A DNA stretch of 64,000 nt. Source: Nonomuraea gerenzanensis (lineage in GTDB: Bacteria; Actinomycetota; Actinomycetes; Streptosporangiales; Streptosporangiaceae). This document shows positions 1 to 7,367 of the stretch, piece by piece. Under the pieces are notes generated by a model, which was not told where the DNA came from, searched no databases, and was given only the letters and a program-made list of their open reading frames with translations. Where the stretch lies: NCBI RefSeq assembly GCF_020215645.1, contig NZ_CP084058.1:2790001-2854000 (forward strand). The letters are read 5' to 3'. Made by a program: the position numbers and the translations under genes. Position 1 is the first letter of the stretch; each line of letters begins with the position of its first letter.

Positions 1-906
1 GTGGGGGTGCCCAAGCTGCTGGTCTCCACCATGGCGAGCGGCGACGTGACCCCCTACGTCGGGCAGAGCGACGTGACGCTCATGTACAGCGTCGTCGACG
101 TCGCCGGGATCAACGCGATCTCCCGCCCGATCCTCGGCAACGCGGCGGCGGCGATCGCCGCGATGGCCGCCGCCTACGACGGGCGCCGCCGCGAGACCCC
201 TGCCGAGGACAGGCCCCTGGTCGCCGCCACCATGTTCGGCGTGACCACCCCCGCCGTGAACGCCGCCAGGGCCCGCCTAGAGGAGCTGGGCTACGAGGTG
301 GTCGTCTTCCACGCCACCGGCGCGGGCGGCCGCGCCATGGAGGCGCTGGTCAGGGACGGCTACTTCGCGGGCGTCCTCGACCTCACCACCACCGAGCTGG
401 CCGACGAGCTGGTGGGCGGCGTCCTGTCGGCGGGCCCCGAGCGGCTGACCGCCGCGGGAGCCGCCGGGGTGCCGCAGGTCGTCAGCCTGGGCGCGGTCGA
501 CATGGTGAACTTCGGGCCGGTGGAGACCGTGCCGGAGAGGTTCAGGCAGCGGCGCCTGCTGGTGCACAACCCGACCGTGACGCTGATGCGTACCACGGCA
601 GAGGAGTGCGCCGGGATCGGCAGGGAGATCGGCACGAAGCTGGCCGCGGCCACCGGGCCCGTGGCGCTGTTCGTGCCGCGCGGCGGCGTCTCGGCCGTGG
701 ACGTCGAGGGCGGGCCGTTCCACGACCCCGGCGCCGACGCCGCCTGCTTCGCGGCCGTGCTGGCGGCGGTGACGGGCGCCGCCGAGGCCGGCGGTCCAGG
801 GGCGGACGTCCAGGTGGTGGAGAGCGAGGACGACATCAACCAGCCCCGGTTCGCGGTCGCCGCCGCCGACCGGTTGCACGAGCTGATCCAGAAGGGGGCG
901 GCATGA
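1..906 (+). CDS. Tm-1-like / UPF0261 family protein (5' truncated by window edge)
   Basis: The frame is open from base 1, so the N-terminus lies outside the window; 301 residues are visible, against roughly 400 usual for UPF0261. Recognisable family segments include MFGVTTPAVNAARARLEELGYEVVVFHATG (split here only by its length: MFGVTTPAV then ARARLEELGYEVVVFHATG), the GAVDMVNFGP stretch and the late VPRGGVSAVD segment. The family is named after the plant Tm-1 ATP-binding N-domain, and its bacterial function is not established. Its TGA overlaps the next ATG (ATGA), so it is translationally coupled to the PEP-hydrolase-like gene, a pairing that often recurs. Family assignment is firm. The role is unknown; a catabolic one is inferred from the neighbouring ring-cleavage operon. 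Confidence 0.85.
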   Translation: MGVPKLLVSTMASGDVTPYVGQSDVTLMYSVVDVAGINAISRPILGNAAAAIAAMAAAYDGRRRETPAEDRPLVAATMFGVTTPAVNAARARLEELGYEVVVFHATGAGGRAMEALVRDGYFAGVLDLTTTELADELVGGVLSAGPERLTAAGAAGVPQVVSLGAVDMVNFGPVETVPERFRQRRLLVHNPTVTLMRTTAEECAGIGREIGTKLAAATGPVALFVPRGGVSAVDVEGGPFHDPGADAACFAAVLAAVTGAAEAGGPGADVQVVESEDDINQPRFAVAAADRLHELIQKGAA

Positions 907-1718
907 ACCGCGACGAGGCACTCGCCAGGCTCAGGGCCGAGCAGAAGTCCGGCAGGCTCGTCATCGGGGCGGGCGCGGGCACCGGGCTGTCCGCCAAGGC
1001 GGCCGAGGCCGGCGGCGTGGACCTGATCATCATCTACAACTCGGGCCGGTTCAGGATGGCCGGGCGCGGCTCGCTGGCGGGGCTGATGCCGTACGGGGAC
1101 GCCAACGCGATCGTGGTCGAGATGGCCGGCGAGGTGCTGCCGGTCGTCGAGGACACCCCGGTGCTGGCCGGGGTCTGCGGCACCGACCCGTTCCGGCTCA
1201 TGCCGCACTTCCTCGACCAGCTCAAGGCCATGGGCTTCACCGGCGTCCAGAACTTCCCCACCGTCGGCCTCATCGACGGCGTCTTCCGGGCGAACCTGGA
1301 GGAGACCGGCATGGGCTTCGACCTGGAGGTCGAGCTGATCCGGCTGGCCGCCGAGCGCGGCCTGCTCACCGCCCCGTACGTCTTCACCATCGAGCAGGCC
1401 ACGGCCATGGCCAGGGCGGGCGCCGACATCGTCGTGCCGCACATGGGCCTGACCACCAAGGGCAGCATCGGCGCCAGGACCGCGCTCACCCTGGACGAGT
1501 CGGCCGTCCGCGTCCAGGAGCTGCGTGACGCCGCCGTGGCGGTGAACCCGGAGATCATCGTGCTGTGCCACGGCGGCCCCATCGCCGAGCCCGACGACGT
1601 CGCCTACATCCAGGCGCGCACCACCGGCGTCGCGGGCTTCTTCGGCGCCTCCTCCATGGAGCGCCTGCCCGCCGAGCGGGCCATCGCCGACCAGTTGCGT
1701 GCCTTCAAGAGCCTGTAG
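903..1718 (+). CDS. Phosphoenolpyruvate hydrolase-like TIM-barrel protein
   Basis: This 271-residue protein starts at the ATG inside the ATGA overlap with the upstream gene. The longer upstream extension of the frame is a shadow of UPF0261. Characteristic pieces are GAGAGTGLSAKAAEAGGVD near the N-terminus, IYNSGRFRMAGRGSLAGL, PVLAGVCGTDP, GVQNFPTVGLIDG and the C-terminal LCHGGPIAEPDD and FFGASSMERLP. These define the PEP_hydrolase family, a TIM barrel related to isocitrate lyase/PEP mutase folds. The family name is historical and the substrate of most members is unproven. Coupling to UPF0261 and a cupin suggests the three act together on one small organic acid. Family is confident, reaction is not. 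Confidence 0.85.
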   Translation: MNRDEALARLRAEQKSGRLVIGAGAGTGLSAKAAEAGGVDLIIIYNSGRFRMAGRGSLAGLMPYGDANAIVVEMAGEVLPVVEDTPVLAGVCGTDPFRLMPHFLDQLKAMGFTGVQNFPTVGLIDGVFRANLEETGMGFDLEVELIRLAAERGLLTAPYVFTIEQATAMARAGADIVVPHMGLTTKGSIGARTALTLDESAVRVQELRDAAVAVNPEIIVLCHGGPIAEPDDVAYIQARTTGVAGFFGASSMERLPAERAIADQLRAFKSL

Positions 1719-1727
1719 GGAGAACTC

Positions 1728-2144
1728 ATGCACCGCAGACCGGACGACGTGCCGACCATGGTGTTCGGCTGGGGCTCGATCAAGTGGCACGTGACGCCCG
1801 GAAGCGTGCCGGGCGCCTCGTCCACGTTCGGCGAGGTCGTGATCAACCCCGGCCAGGGGCACGACCGCCACCAGCATCCCTTCTCCGACGAGGTGCTCTA
1901 CCTCATCGAGGGGGAGGGGCGGCAGACAGTCGGCGACGGGCCCGAGTTCGCGGTCACGGCCGGGGACGCGGTCTACATCCCGATGGGCACGCTGCACTCG
2001 ACGTTCAACACCGGGTGGCGTCCCCTGCGGATCATCGCCACGTACACGCCGGGCGGCGCCGAGGAGGCGCTGCGCGACCTGCCCGACTTCGCCGAGCTGG
2101 CGCCCGGCGAGCATCCCGCCTGGGAGGCCGTCAAGCCGGGGTGA
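1728..2144 (+). CDS. Cupin-domain protein
   Basis: This is a single-cupin protein of 138 residues. Motif 1 reads HDRHQHPFSDEVLYLIEGEG, giving the HxH and E metal ligands; motif 2 lies around GDAVYIPMGTLHSTFNTG and supplies a further His. It starts 9 bp after the previous stop behind GGGAGAAC, so it is the third gene of the UPF0261/PEP-hydrolase operon. Small cupins of this kind act as metal-dependent isomerases, dioxygenases or binding proteins; the sequence does not decide which. Its 3' end overlaps the convergent dioxygenase gene by 14 bp, so the two operons meet tail to tail with no room for a terminator. Confidence 0.85.
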   Translation: MHRRPDDVPTMVFGWGSIKWHVTPGSVPGASSTFGEVVINPGQGHDRHQHPFSDEVLYLIEGEGRQTVGDGPEFAVTAGDAVYIPMGTLHSTFNTGWRPLRIIATYTPGGAEEALRDLPDFAELAPGEHPAWEAVKPG

Positions 2145-3087
2145 CCGGCGGCGTCCCGTGGGTGTGGAAGGAGGCGATCGTCTTCAGGCCCCACGCCTGG
2201 CCCTTGGCGCGCTCGGCCTCCGTCCACGTGATGGTCCGCCAGTCGGGGGCCAGGATGAGCCTGGTCAGCGGGTTGCACAGCTCGACGCGGTTGCCGCCGG
2301 GCTCGTAGACGTACAGGAAGAACGTCTGCTGGATGGCGTGCTTGTGCGGGCCCGTCTCGATGAAGACGTCGTTCTCCAGGCAGATGTCGGCCGCCCGCAG
2401 GATGTCCTCGCGCGCGTTCGTGGCGAAGGCGAGGTGGTGCAGCCGGCCCGAGTCGCCCGACCAGTCGTCGGTGTAGACGAGGTCGTAGGACTTGTTGCCG
2501 AAGTGCAGCCACTGGGCCGAGATCCGGCCGGTGTCGAGCCTGATCTGCTCGGTGACGCGGGCGCCGAGCACGTCACGCACGAACGCGCCGTTCGCCGCGG
2601 CCTCGGCGGCCAGGAAGTTGACGTGGTCCAGCCGGCGCACGCCGACGCCGTGGCCGGGGAAGGCCTGCGGCTGGTTCTTCAGCGCCGGGCGCAGCTCCTC
2701 GGGGGCCTCGTACCACTCCGACTCCCAGTACAGCCGCAGCTCGTGGCCGTCCGGGTCGTGGAAGGCGTACGTCGGGCCGCGGCCCGGCTCGCCGTCGCGC
2801 CAGCCGATGCCGAGCCCCGCCTCCTCGATCGCCAGCACCCGGCGGTCGAGCGCCTCCTGGCTGCTCGCGCGCAGGCCGGTCGCGCGGATGCCCGAGGTGT
2901 GGTGCGCGGTCAGTGTCAGGCTGTGGTGCTCGTAGTCGTCGTACGTGCGCAGGTGGACCGAGTCGCCGTCCTGGCTCGCGGCCGTCATGCCGAGGATCTC
3001 GGTGAAGAACCACAGGCTCCGCTCGGGCCGGGGGGTGAGCAGTTCGACGTGGCCGAGGTGGGCGACGTCGTGCAGCAGGGCGTTCAC
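2131..3087 (-). CDS. Extradiol ring-cleavage dioxygenase, vicinal-oxygen-chelate (catechol 2,3-dioxygenase) family
   Basis: This 318-residue protein has two VOC repeats. The GTG start lies in a GTGA overlap with the upstream tautomerase gene and has a strong GGAAGGAGA ribosome site; the longer frame upstream is a shadow. In the catalytic C-terminal repeat the Fe(II) ligands are visible as H155 (LDHVNF), H217 or H218 (RLHHLAF) and E269 (GGNRVELC). H250 and Y259/Y261 sit where the second-shell His and Tyr of catechol 2,3-dioxygenases lie, and the spacing matches that family. As last gene of an operon with tautomerase, aldolase and hydratase, it probably opens a di- or trihydroxybenzoate ring to give 4-oxalomesaconate or a close relative. 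Substrate is inferred; the family and metal site are seen. Confidence 0.85.
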   Translation of the reverse strand: MNALLHDVAHLGHVELLTPRPERSLWFFTEILGMTAASQDGDSVHLRTYDDYEHHSLTLTAHHTSGIRATGLRASSQEALDRRVLAIEEAGLGIGWRDGEPGRGPTYAFHDPDGHELRLYWESEWYEAPEELRPALKNQPQAFPGHGVGVRRLDHVNFLAAEAAANGAFVRDVLGARVTEQIRLDTGRISAQWLHFGNKSYDLVYTDDWSGDSGRLHHLAFATNAREDILRAADICLENDVFIETGPHKHAIQQTFFLYVYEPGGNRVELCNPLTRLILAPDWRTITWTEAERAKGQAWGLKTIASFHTHGTPPVTPA

Positions 3088-4160
3088 GGTTCTCCTTCCC
3101 GCGGGTAGACCGTTCCGTCGAAGAGCTTGCGCGCGGTGCGCACGTTGGCCGCCCGCAGCGCGGTCGGCGGATCGGTGGACAGGTCGAGCTCCACCTCCAC
3201 CTCCAGGTGGCCGGTGGGGTGCTCGACGTCGAAGCGGCTGCCCCCGGCCAGGCGGGCGTGCCGCCGCGCCACGCCGCCCGGCAGCAGCGCGGCCGTGACG
3301 GCGCTGACGGCGCCCAGCACGCCGATCGCCGCGTGCGGGCGGACCGGGATGAACGTGCGGGTGCACAGCGCCCCGCCGTCCCTGGGCGGGGCGACGAGCG
3401 TGGTCTTGGGCACCGGCTCCTCCCGTACGTCGCCGAGCCCCATCAGCTCGCCGGCCCGGAGCCGCAGCGCCTGCACCCGGTCGAGCAGGGCGCGGTCGCC
3501 GGCCAGCTCGTGGTGGGTCTCGTAGCCGGTGATCCCCAGGTCGGTGGCCGCCGCGACGACGACCGGCATGCCGTTGTCGACGCAGGTCACCTCGATGCCG
3601 TCGATCACGTCCAGCACGCGCCCCGTCGGCAGCAGCCGGCCGGTCGTGGAGCCGGCCGTGTCCGCGAAGCCGAGCACGACGGCGGCGGCCGTGCCCGGCA
3701 CGCCCGAGATGGCGGTGCCGCCCCGGTAGTCCACCCTTCCGCCGGGGGTGGGGAAGCTCGCGGTGGCCATGCCGCCGGTGTTGACCAGGCGGATGCGTAC
3801 CTCGGTGTGCTCGTCCCCGGCCGTGACGAGCCCGCGCTCGACGGCGAACGGGCCCACGCCCGCCAGCAGGTTGCCGCAGTTCTGGCGGCTGGAGACGGCC
3901 GGCTCGTCCACGGCGACCTGGAGGAAGAGGTAGTCCACGTCGGCGGACGGGTCGGCGCTCGCCGAGACGACCGCGACCTTGCTGGTCAGCGGGTGCGCGC
4001 CGCCGATGCCGTCGATCTGTCGCGGGTCGGGGCTGCCCAGGGTGCGCAGCAGCAGGTCGTCGCGCTCCGCCGGGTCGCCGGGCAGGTCGCCGGCCAGGAA
4101 GTAGGCGCCCTTCGAGGTGCCGCCGCGCATGAGCATGCAGCGCACCCCGTCATCGCTCAC
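3084..4160 (-). CDS. PrpF/GalD-family tautomerase (4-oxalomesaconate tautomerase-like)
   Basis: This 358-residue PrpF protein has the diaminopimelate-epimerase fold. The N-terminal MRGGTSKGAYF and the RQNCGNLLAG segment, with the Cys expected in the active site, are typical; GGxAHPLTSKVAVV and the late RTFIPVRPH stretch also fit. In proteobacterial gallate catabolism GalD, of this family, interconverts the keto and enol forms of 4-oxalomesaconate. The gene overlaps the aldolase by 11 bp upstream and the dioxygenase by 4 bp downstream, so it sits in the middle of a tightly coupled operon. PrpF-type aconitate isomerase is the alternative, but no methylcitrate gene is nearby and the neighbours favour oxalomesaconate. 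Confidence 0.85.
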   Translation of the reverse strand: MSDDGVRCMLMRGGTSKGAYFLAGDLPGDPAERDDLLLRTLGSPDPRQIDGIGGAHPLTSKVAVVSASADPSADVDYLFLQVAVDEPAVSSRQNCGNLLAGVGPFAVERGLVTAGDEHTEVRIRLVNTGGMATASFPTPGGRVDYRGGTAISGVPGTAAAVVLGFADTAGSTTGRLLPTGRVLDVIDGIEVTCVDNGMPVVVAAATDLGITGYETHHELAGDRALLDRVQALRLRAGELMGLGDVREEPVPKTTLVAPPRDGGALCTRTFIPVRPHAAIGVLGAVSAVTAALLPGGVARRHARLAGGSRFDVEHPTGHLEVEVELDLSTDPPTALRAANVRTARKLFDGTVYPREGEP

Positions 4161-4842
4161 CGTCGTACTCCTCGTAGGTGATGCCCAGGCCGGGCAGGCG
4201 CTCGCGCAGGCCGTACCGGTCGAGGCCGAGCTCGCCCTTCAGGAAGGCGGCGCGCGTGGTGGCCTCCTTGTCGGCGCGGGCGGCGGAGGCGGTGATGGCC
4301 CGGTCGAGGTCCGCGCGGGGGCACACGAGCACGCCGTCGTCGTCGGCCAGGATCGTGTCGCCTGGCCTGATGAGCTGCCCGCCGATCGTGATCGGCACGT
4401 TCACCGCGCCCGGGGTCGCCTTCACCGTGCCCTGCGCGCTGACCGCCGCGCTCCAGGCCGGGAAGCCCATCTCGCGCAGCTCGGCCACGTCGCGGACGCC
4501 CGCGTTGATCACCACGCCGCGTACGCCGCGATACCGCAGCGCGGTCGCGAACAGCTCCCCGAACATGCCGTCCGTGGACGGCGACGTCGTGGTGACGACC
4601 AGGATGTCGCCGATCTGGCACTGCTCGACCGCGACGTGGATCATCAGGTTGTCGCCCGGCCAGGACAGCACGGTGACGGCGTTGCCGCCCGTCCTGGCGC
4701 CCGGCCAGGCGGGGCGCAGGCCGGGGCCGAGGTAGCCGGTGCGGCCGAGCGCCTCGTGCACGGTCGCGACGCCGTACGCGGCCAGGGTGTCGATCCGGCC
4801 GAGGTCGGCGCGCGGGATGCCGGTGACGACCACGTTCCTCAC
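4150..4842 (-). CDS. RraA-like aldolase (4-carboxy-4-hydroxy-2-oxoadipate / HMG aldolase family)
   Basis: This 230-residue member of the RraA/HMG-aldolase family belongs to the class II, divalent-metal pyruvate aldolases. The family core is visible as GELFATALRYRGVRGVVINAGVRD (in two parts: GELFATALRYRGV and RGVVINAGVRD), with the Arg and Asp that position pyruvate and metal, followed by GFPAWSAAVSAQG and GDTILADDDGVLVCP. In protocatechuate 4,5- and gallate pathways this enzyme (LigK/GalC) splits 4-carboxy-4-hydroxy-2-oxoadipate into pyruvate and oxaloacetate and can decarboxylate oxaloacetate. It overlaps the PIG-L gene by 4 bp, which supports its placement immediately after the hydratase step. 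RraA proper, the RNase E regulator, is unlikely given this context. Confidence 0.87.
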   Translation of the reverse strand: MRNVVVTGIPRADLGRIDTLAAYGVATVHEALGRTGYLGPGLRPAWPGARTGGNAVTVLSWPGDNLMIHVAVEQCQIGDILVVTTTSPSTDGMFGELFATALRYRGVRGVVINAGVRDVAELREMGFPAWSAAVSAQGTVKATPGAVNVPITIGGQLIRPGDTILADDDGVLVCPRADLDRAITASAARADKEATTRAAFLKGELGLDRYGLRERLPGLGITYEEYDGER

Positions 4843-5570
4843 GACAGCACGTCCGTGACCTGCGGGTACAGCCGCATGTACGCCTCACCCACGGTGTCGT
4901 GCGCCAGCCCCAGGTTCGGGCCCGCGTTGCGCTTGAGCTGCACGCCGCGGCGCTTGGCCAGGTCGGTGTAGTAGTCCCACATGTGCTGCTGGGCCGGCAG
5001 GCACTCCATCGCCTTGCGCTTCCTGTCGAACACCGGGGTGATGTCGAGCAGCACCTCCGGCTTGAAGTCGCACTGCTCGGGCTGGTGCGGCTCGAAGAAG
5101 AACACGGGGGGCGCGCCGAGCGGCTCGCCGGGCGCCTCGTAGCCGATCGCCTGCGCCAGCACGCGCGCCTGCAGCGCCATGCGCGCCGCGGCCGGGTGGT
5201 CGCCGTTGTACGGGTCGGCCAGAGTGTGCGTCAGCACCACGTCGGGCACCACGTCGCGGTAGACGCGGACCAGCCGGTCGACCAGCTCCTGGCTCTCCAC
5301 CAGGGGGTAGTCGCCCGCGTCGAGGAACTCGATCTCGGCGCCCAGCTCCGCGGCGGCGTGCTCGGCCTCCTCGCGCCGGATCGCCTTGATCTCCTCCAGC
5401 GTCCTGCCCGCGCGCCACGCCTTCGCGGACTCGCCGCGCTCGCCGTAGCTGAGGCACACCACCTTGGCGCGCTCGCCGCGGCTCGTGGCCAGGGCTATCG
5501 CGCCGCCCGCGCGCCAGACGAAGTCGCCGGCGTGAGCACTGATCACCAACAGGGTACGAGAAGAGGTCAT
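4839..5570 (-). CDS. PIG-L/LmbE-fold protein, likely 4-oxalomesaconate hydratase (GalB-like)
   Basis: This protein has 243 residues from the ATG that follows GAGGTGACC by about 10 bases; an in-frame GTG 12 bases upstream lacks a ribosome site. The usual PIG-L motif AHPDD is changed to SAHAGDF near the N-terminus. The second metal His is in NGDHPAAARMAL. Proteobacterial GalB is a PIG-L-fold hydratase rather than a deacetylase, and similar N-terminal wording (SAHxxDF) fits that branch from memory. It is the promoter-proximal gene of the aldolase-tautomerase-dioxygenase operon, which makes hydration of 4-oxalomesaconate to 4-carboxy-4-hydroxy-2-oxoadipate the best guess. Plain N-acetylglucosaminyl deacetylase activity is the alternative. 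Confidence 0.82.
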   Translation of the reverse strand: MTSSRTLLVISAHAGDFVWRAGGAIALATSRGERAKVVCLSYGERGESAKAWRAGRTLEEIKAIRREEAEHAAAELGAEIEFLDAGDYPLVESQELVDRLVRVYRDVVPDVVLTHTLADPYNGDHPAAARMALQARVLAQAIGYEAPGEPLGAPPVFFFEPHQPEQCDFKPEVLLDITPVFDRKRKAMECLPAQQHMWDYYTDLAKRRGVQLKRNAGPNLGLAHDTVGEAYMRLYPQVTDVLS

Positions 5571-5611
5571 AGCCGGGGTCACCTCGCTGACGCTAGAAGT
5601 TTCACAACCAG

Positions 5612-5697
5612 ATTGTCAACAGTTTCATCGCCAATACGGGAGTGTTGGTCCGTTGAGTGGAGGTGTGGGCGGGACTTCACGCAATATTGTCAACGAT
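5612..5697. promoter_or_regulatory. Divergent promoter with two GntR-type operator sites
   Basis: This lies between the GalB-like gene (minus) and the DUF1932 oxidoreductase (plus). Two near-identical sites are visible: ATTGTCAACAG at 5612-5622 and ATTGTCAACGAT at 5686-5697. The second fits the FadR/FCD half-site rule TNGT-N2-ACNA. The same ATTGTC word recurs twice in front of the GntR gene at 7181-7203. The region is also locally AT-rich compared with its surroundings. I infer that the GntR protein controls both divergent transcripts from these sites. Confidence 0.65.
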
Positions 5698-5724
5698 TTG
5701 GTTCCGTTGGGAGAGGATGGCGTC

Positions 5725-6516
5725 ATGGACGCACCCCAGGTGGCGCTGCTCGGTCACGGCGAGGTCGGTCATATTCTCGCCGCTGGACTGGCGGACAAGG
5801 TACGGCTGCGCGTGTACGACCCCGCCCACCCTCCGGGGGACGTGCCATGGCTGGTCGCCCGCAACGCCGACGCCGTGCGCGGAGCCGACGTCGTCATCGC
5901 CGTGACGACCGGGGCCGACAGCCTCGCCGCCTGCGCCGAGTCCCGCCCGCACCTCGGGCCCGGCACCCTCTACGCCGACCTGTCCACAGGTGCGCCCGCC
6001 GACAAGCGGCGCATCGCCGAGCTGCTGGAGCCCTCGGGGGCGGCGGTCGTGGACGGCGCGATCATGGCACCGGTCCCGCTGCGCGGCCTGGCCACCCCGA
6101 TCCTGGCCAGCGGGGCGCAGGCGGACCGCTTCGCCGCCCTCGCCGGCGGGCTGGGCCTGTCCGTGACGCCGATCGGGGGCTCGGCCGGCGACGCCGCCGC
6201 CCGGAAGCTGCTGCGCAGCGTGCTGGTCAAGGGGCTGAGCGCGCTCGTCATCGAGTCGCAGCGGGCGGCGATCGAGGCCGGGCTGGGGGAATGGTTCTGG
6301 GGGCATCTGCTGGAGACGGTCCGCGCCGCCGACGAGGAGTTCGTGGTGCGGCTGCTGCGTGGTGCGGGGCAGCACGGGGTGCGGCGGGTGCACGAGATGG
6401 AGGCGGCCACGCGCATGCTGGAGGAGCTGGGCGTGGTCGGCACCATGACGCGGGCCACGACCGCCACGCTCGACGAGGTCACCCGCACCGGCATCCCGCC
6501 CGTGCCGGAGGCGTGA
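5725..6516 (+). CDS. NAD(P)-dependent oxidoreductase, 6-phosphogluconate-dehydrogenase-like with DUF1932 C-terminal domain
   Basis: This 263-residue protein starts at the ATG preceded by GGGAGAGG; the in-frame TTG at 5653 would put the operator inside the gene. The Rossmann motif is LLGHGEVGHILAAGL (residues 9-22), giving GxGxxG. The beta-hydroxyacid dehydrogenase pattern continues with DLSTGAPADKRRIAELL and VDGAIMAPVP. The C-terminal helices (KLLRSVLVKGLSALVIESQ, then GLGEWFWGHLLET) are those of the DUF1932 group, which has the conserved Lys in the substrate loop. It is divergent from the ring-cleavage operon, shares its operators and ends 2 bp from the convergent regulator. It probably oxidises or reduces an intermediate or side product of that pathway; the substrate is unknown. 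Confidence 0.8.
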   Translation: MDAPQVALLGHGEVGHILAAGLADKVRLRVYDPAHPPGDVPWLVARNADAVRGADVVIAVTTGADSLAACAESRPHLGPGTLYADLSTGAPADKRRIAELLEPSGAAVVDGAIMAPVPLRGLATPILASGAQADRFAALAGGLGLSVTPIGGSAGDAAARKLLRSVLVKGLSALVIESQRAAIEAGLGEWFWGHLLETVRAADEEFVVRLLRGAGQHGVRRVHEMEAATRMLEELGVVGTMTRATTATLDEVTRTGIPPVPEA

Positions 6517-6518
6517 CG

Positions 6519-7160
6519 TCAGTCCGGGGTCGCCTCCAGTGCCTTGGCGACGCTGCGCAGGTGCTGCTGCATGGCCGTCTGGGCCGCCTCCGGGTCGCGG
6601 GCCACGATGGCCGCCACGATCAGCTCGTGCTGCGGCAGCGACACCGCCGCCCGTCCCGGCTGCCTGGCCAGGCGGAACTTGTGCCGCACCACCTGCGCCC
6701 CGAGCCGCTCGATGATCGCCGCGGACGTCCGGTGCCCGGCGATGCGGCGGATGTCGGCGTGCAGTGCGGCGTTCAGCTCCGAATACCGGTCCAGGTCGTT
6801 GCGCTCCACCGCCGCCCGCATGCCGGCGACGGTCTCGCGCAGCTGTTCGGCCTGCTCGGGCGTCACCCGTTCCGCGGCCTTGGCGGCCGACAGGCCCTCC
6901 AGCACCATCCGCACCTCCGTGATCTCGATGGCCTCCGCCTTCGAGATCGCCCGGACACGGGCGCCCTTGTTGCGTAGGATCTCGACGAGCCCCTCCCCGG
7001 CGAGCTCCTTGAACGTCTCGCGCACCGCGGCCCGCGGGGCGCCGAACTGCTCGCACACGTCCGCTTCGACCAGCCGCTGGTTGGGCACGAAGTCGCCGCC
7101 GAGGATGGCCGCCCTGACCCGGTCGGTCAGCGTCTCCGCGTGCGGGGGCCCTGAGCTCAC
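6519..7160 (-). CDS. GntR-family regulator with FCD domain
   Basis: This 213-residue regulator starts at a GTG. The frame extends to a TTG at 7202, but the GTG at 7160 has an ideal GGAGGAGG site five bases upstream, and using it leaves the operator sequence in the leader. The N-terminal winged helix (LTDRVRAAILGGDFVPNQRL, then VCEQFGAPRAAVRETFKELAGEGLV) is typical. The C-terminal FCD domain retains candidate metal/ligand His residues in LHADIRRIAGH, PQHELIV and MQQHL. FCD regulators usually sense small carboxylates and repress adjacent catabolic genes. Sites matching its presumed operator occur in its own leader and in the divergent catabolic promoter, implying autoregulation. Confidence 0.88.
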   Translation of the reverse strand: MSSGPPHAETLTDRVRAAILGGDFVPNQRLVEADVCEQFGAPRAAVRETFKELAGEGLVEILRNKGARVRAISKAEAIEITEVRMVLEGLSAAKAAERVTPEQAEQLRETVAGMRAAVERNDLDRYSELNAALHADIRRIAGHRTSAAIIERLGAQVVRHKFRLARQPGRAAVSLPQHELIVAAIVARDPEAAQTAMQQHLRSVAKALEATPD

Positions 7161-7180
7161 GCGATCCTCCTCCGGTGTCT

Positions 7181-7203
7181 TGGTAGACAATATTATGGAC
7201 AAT
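7181..7203. promoter_or_regulatory. GntR autoregulatory operator candidate
   Basis: Read on the minus strand this segment carries ATTGTCCATA followed at once by ATATTGTCTACCA. TTGTCTACCA fits TNGT-N2-ACNA, the FadR/FCD operator rule, and ATTGTC recurs at 5612 and 5686. It lies 20-45 bases upstream of the preferred GTG start of the regulator. Seen: the repeats. Inferred: binding by this GntR protein. Confidence 0.55.
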
Positions 7204-7287
7204 CACCTCCGGATGGCGCGCGTCCCTGCCCGCCGGGCGCTTTGATCATTTGCCCCGGATCTGTCGGTGGGCTCCGGTAAGTTCCCG

Positions 7288-7299
7288 GATCAATTGATC
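7288..7299. promoter_or_regulatory. 12-bp perfect palindrome upstream of the SWIM/MoxR operon
   Basis: GATCAATTGATC is a perfect palindrome in the 207-bp gap between the GntR start and the first gene of the SWIM/VWA/MoxR operon. An additional TTGATCAT lies at about 7242-7249. It is the only low-GC island in this gap and lies about 70 bp before the GTG start of the SWIM gene, a position suited to an operator. No regulator gene is attached to the operon, so the binder is unknown. Confidence 0.4.
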
Positions 7300-7367
7300 A
7301 GCCGGCCGCGTGGGCGCGGGCACTTCCGCCTGCGCCGCGAGCCGGCGGGGCGGGAGGTTTCAGGGTC

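Noticed and set aside
3084..4160. PrpF as part of a methylcitrate (propionate) pathway
   Set aside because: No prpB, prpC, prpD or acnD genes are adjacent; the aldolase, PIG-L hydratase and dioxygenase neighbours fit 4-oxalomesaconate better.
4150..4842. RraA, the RNase E regulator
   Set aside because: Metal- and pyruvate-binding residues of the aldolase branch are present and the gene is embedded in a catabolic operon.
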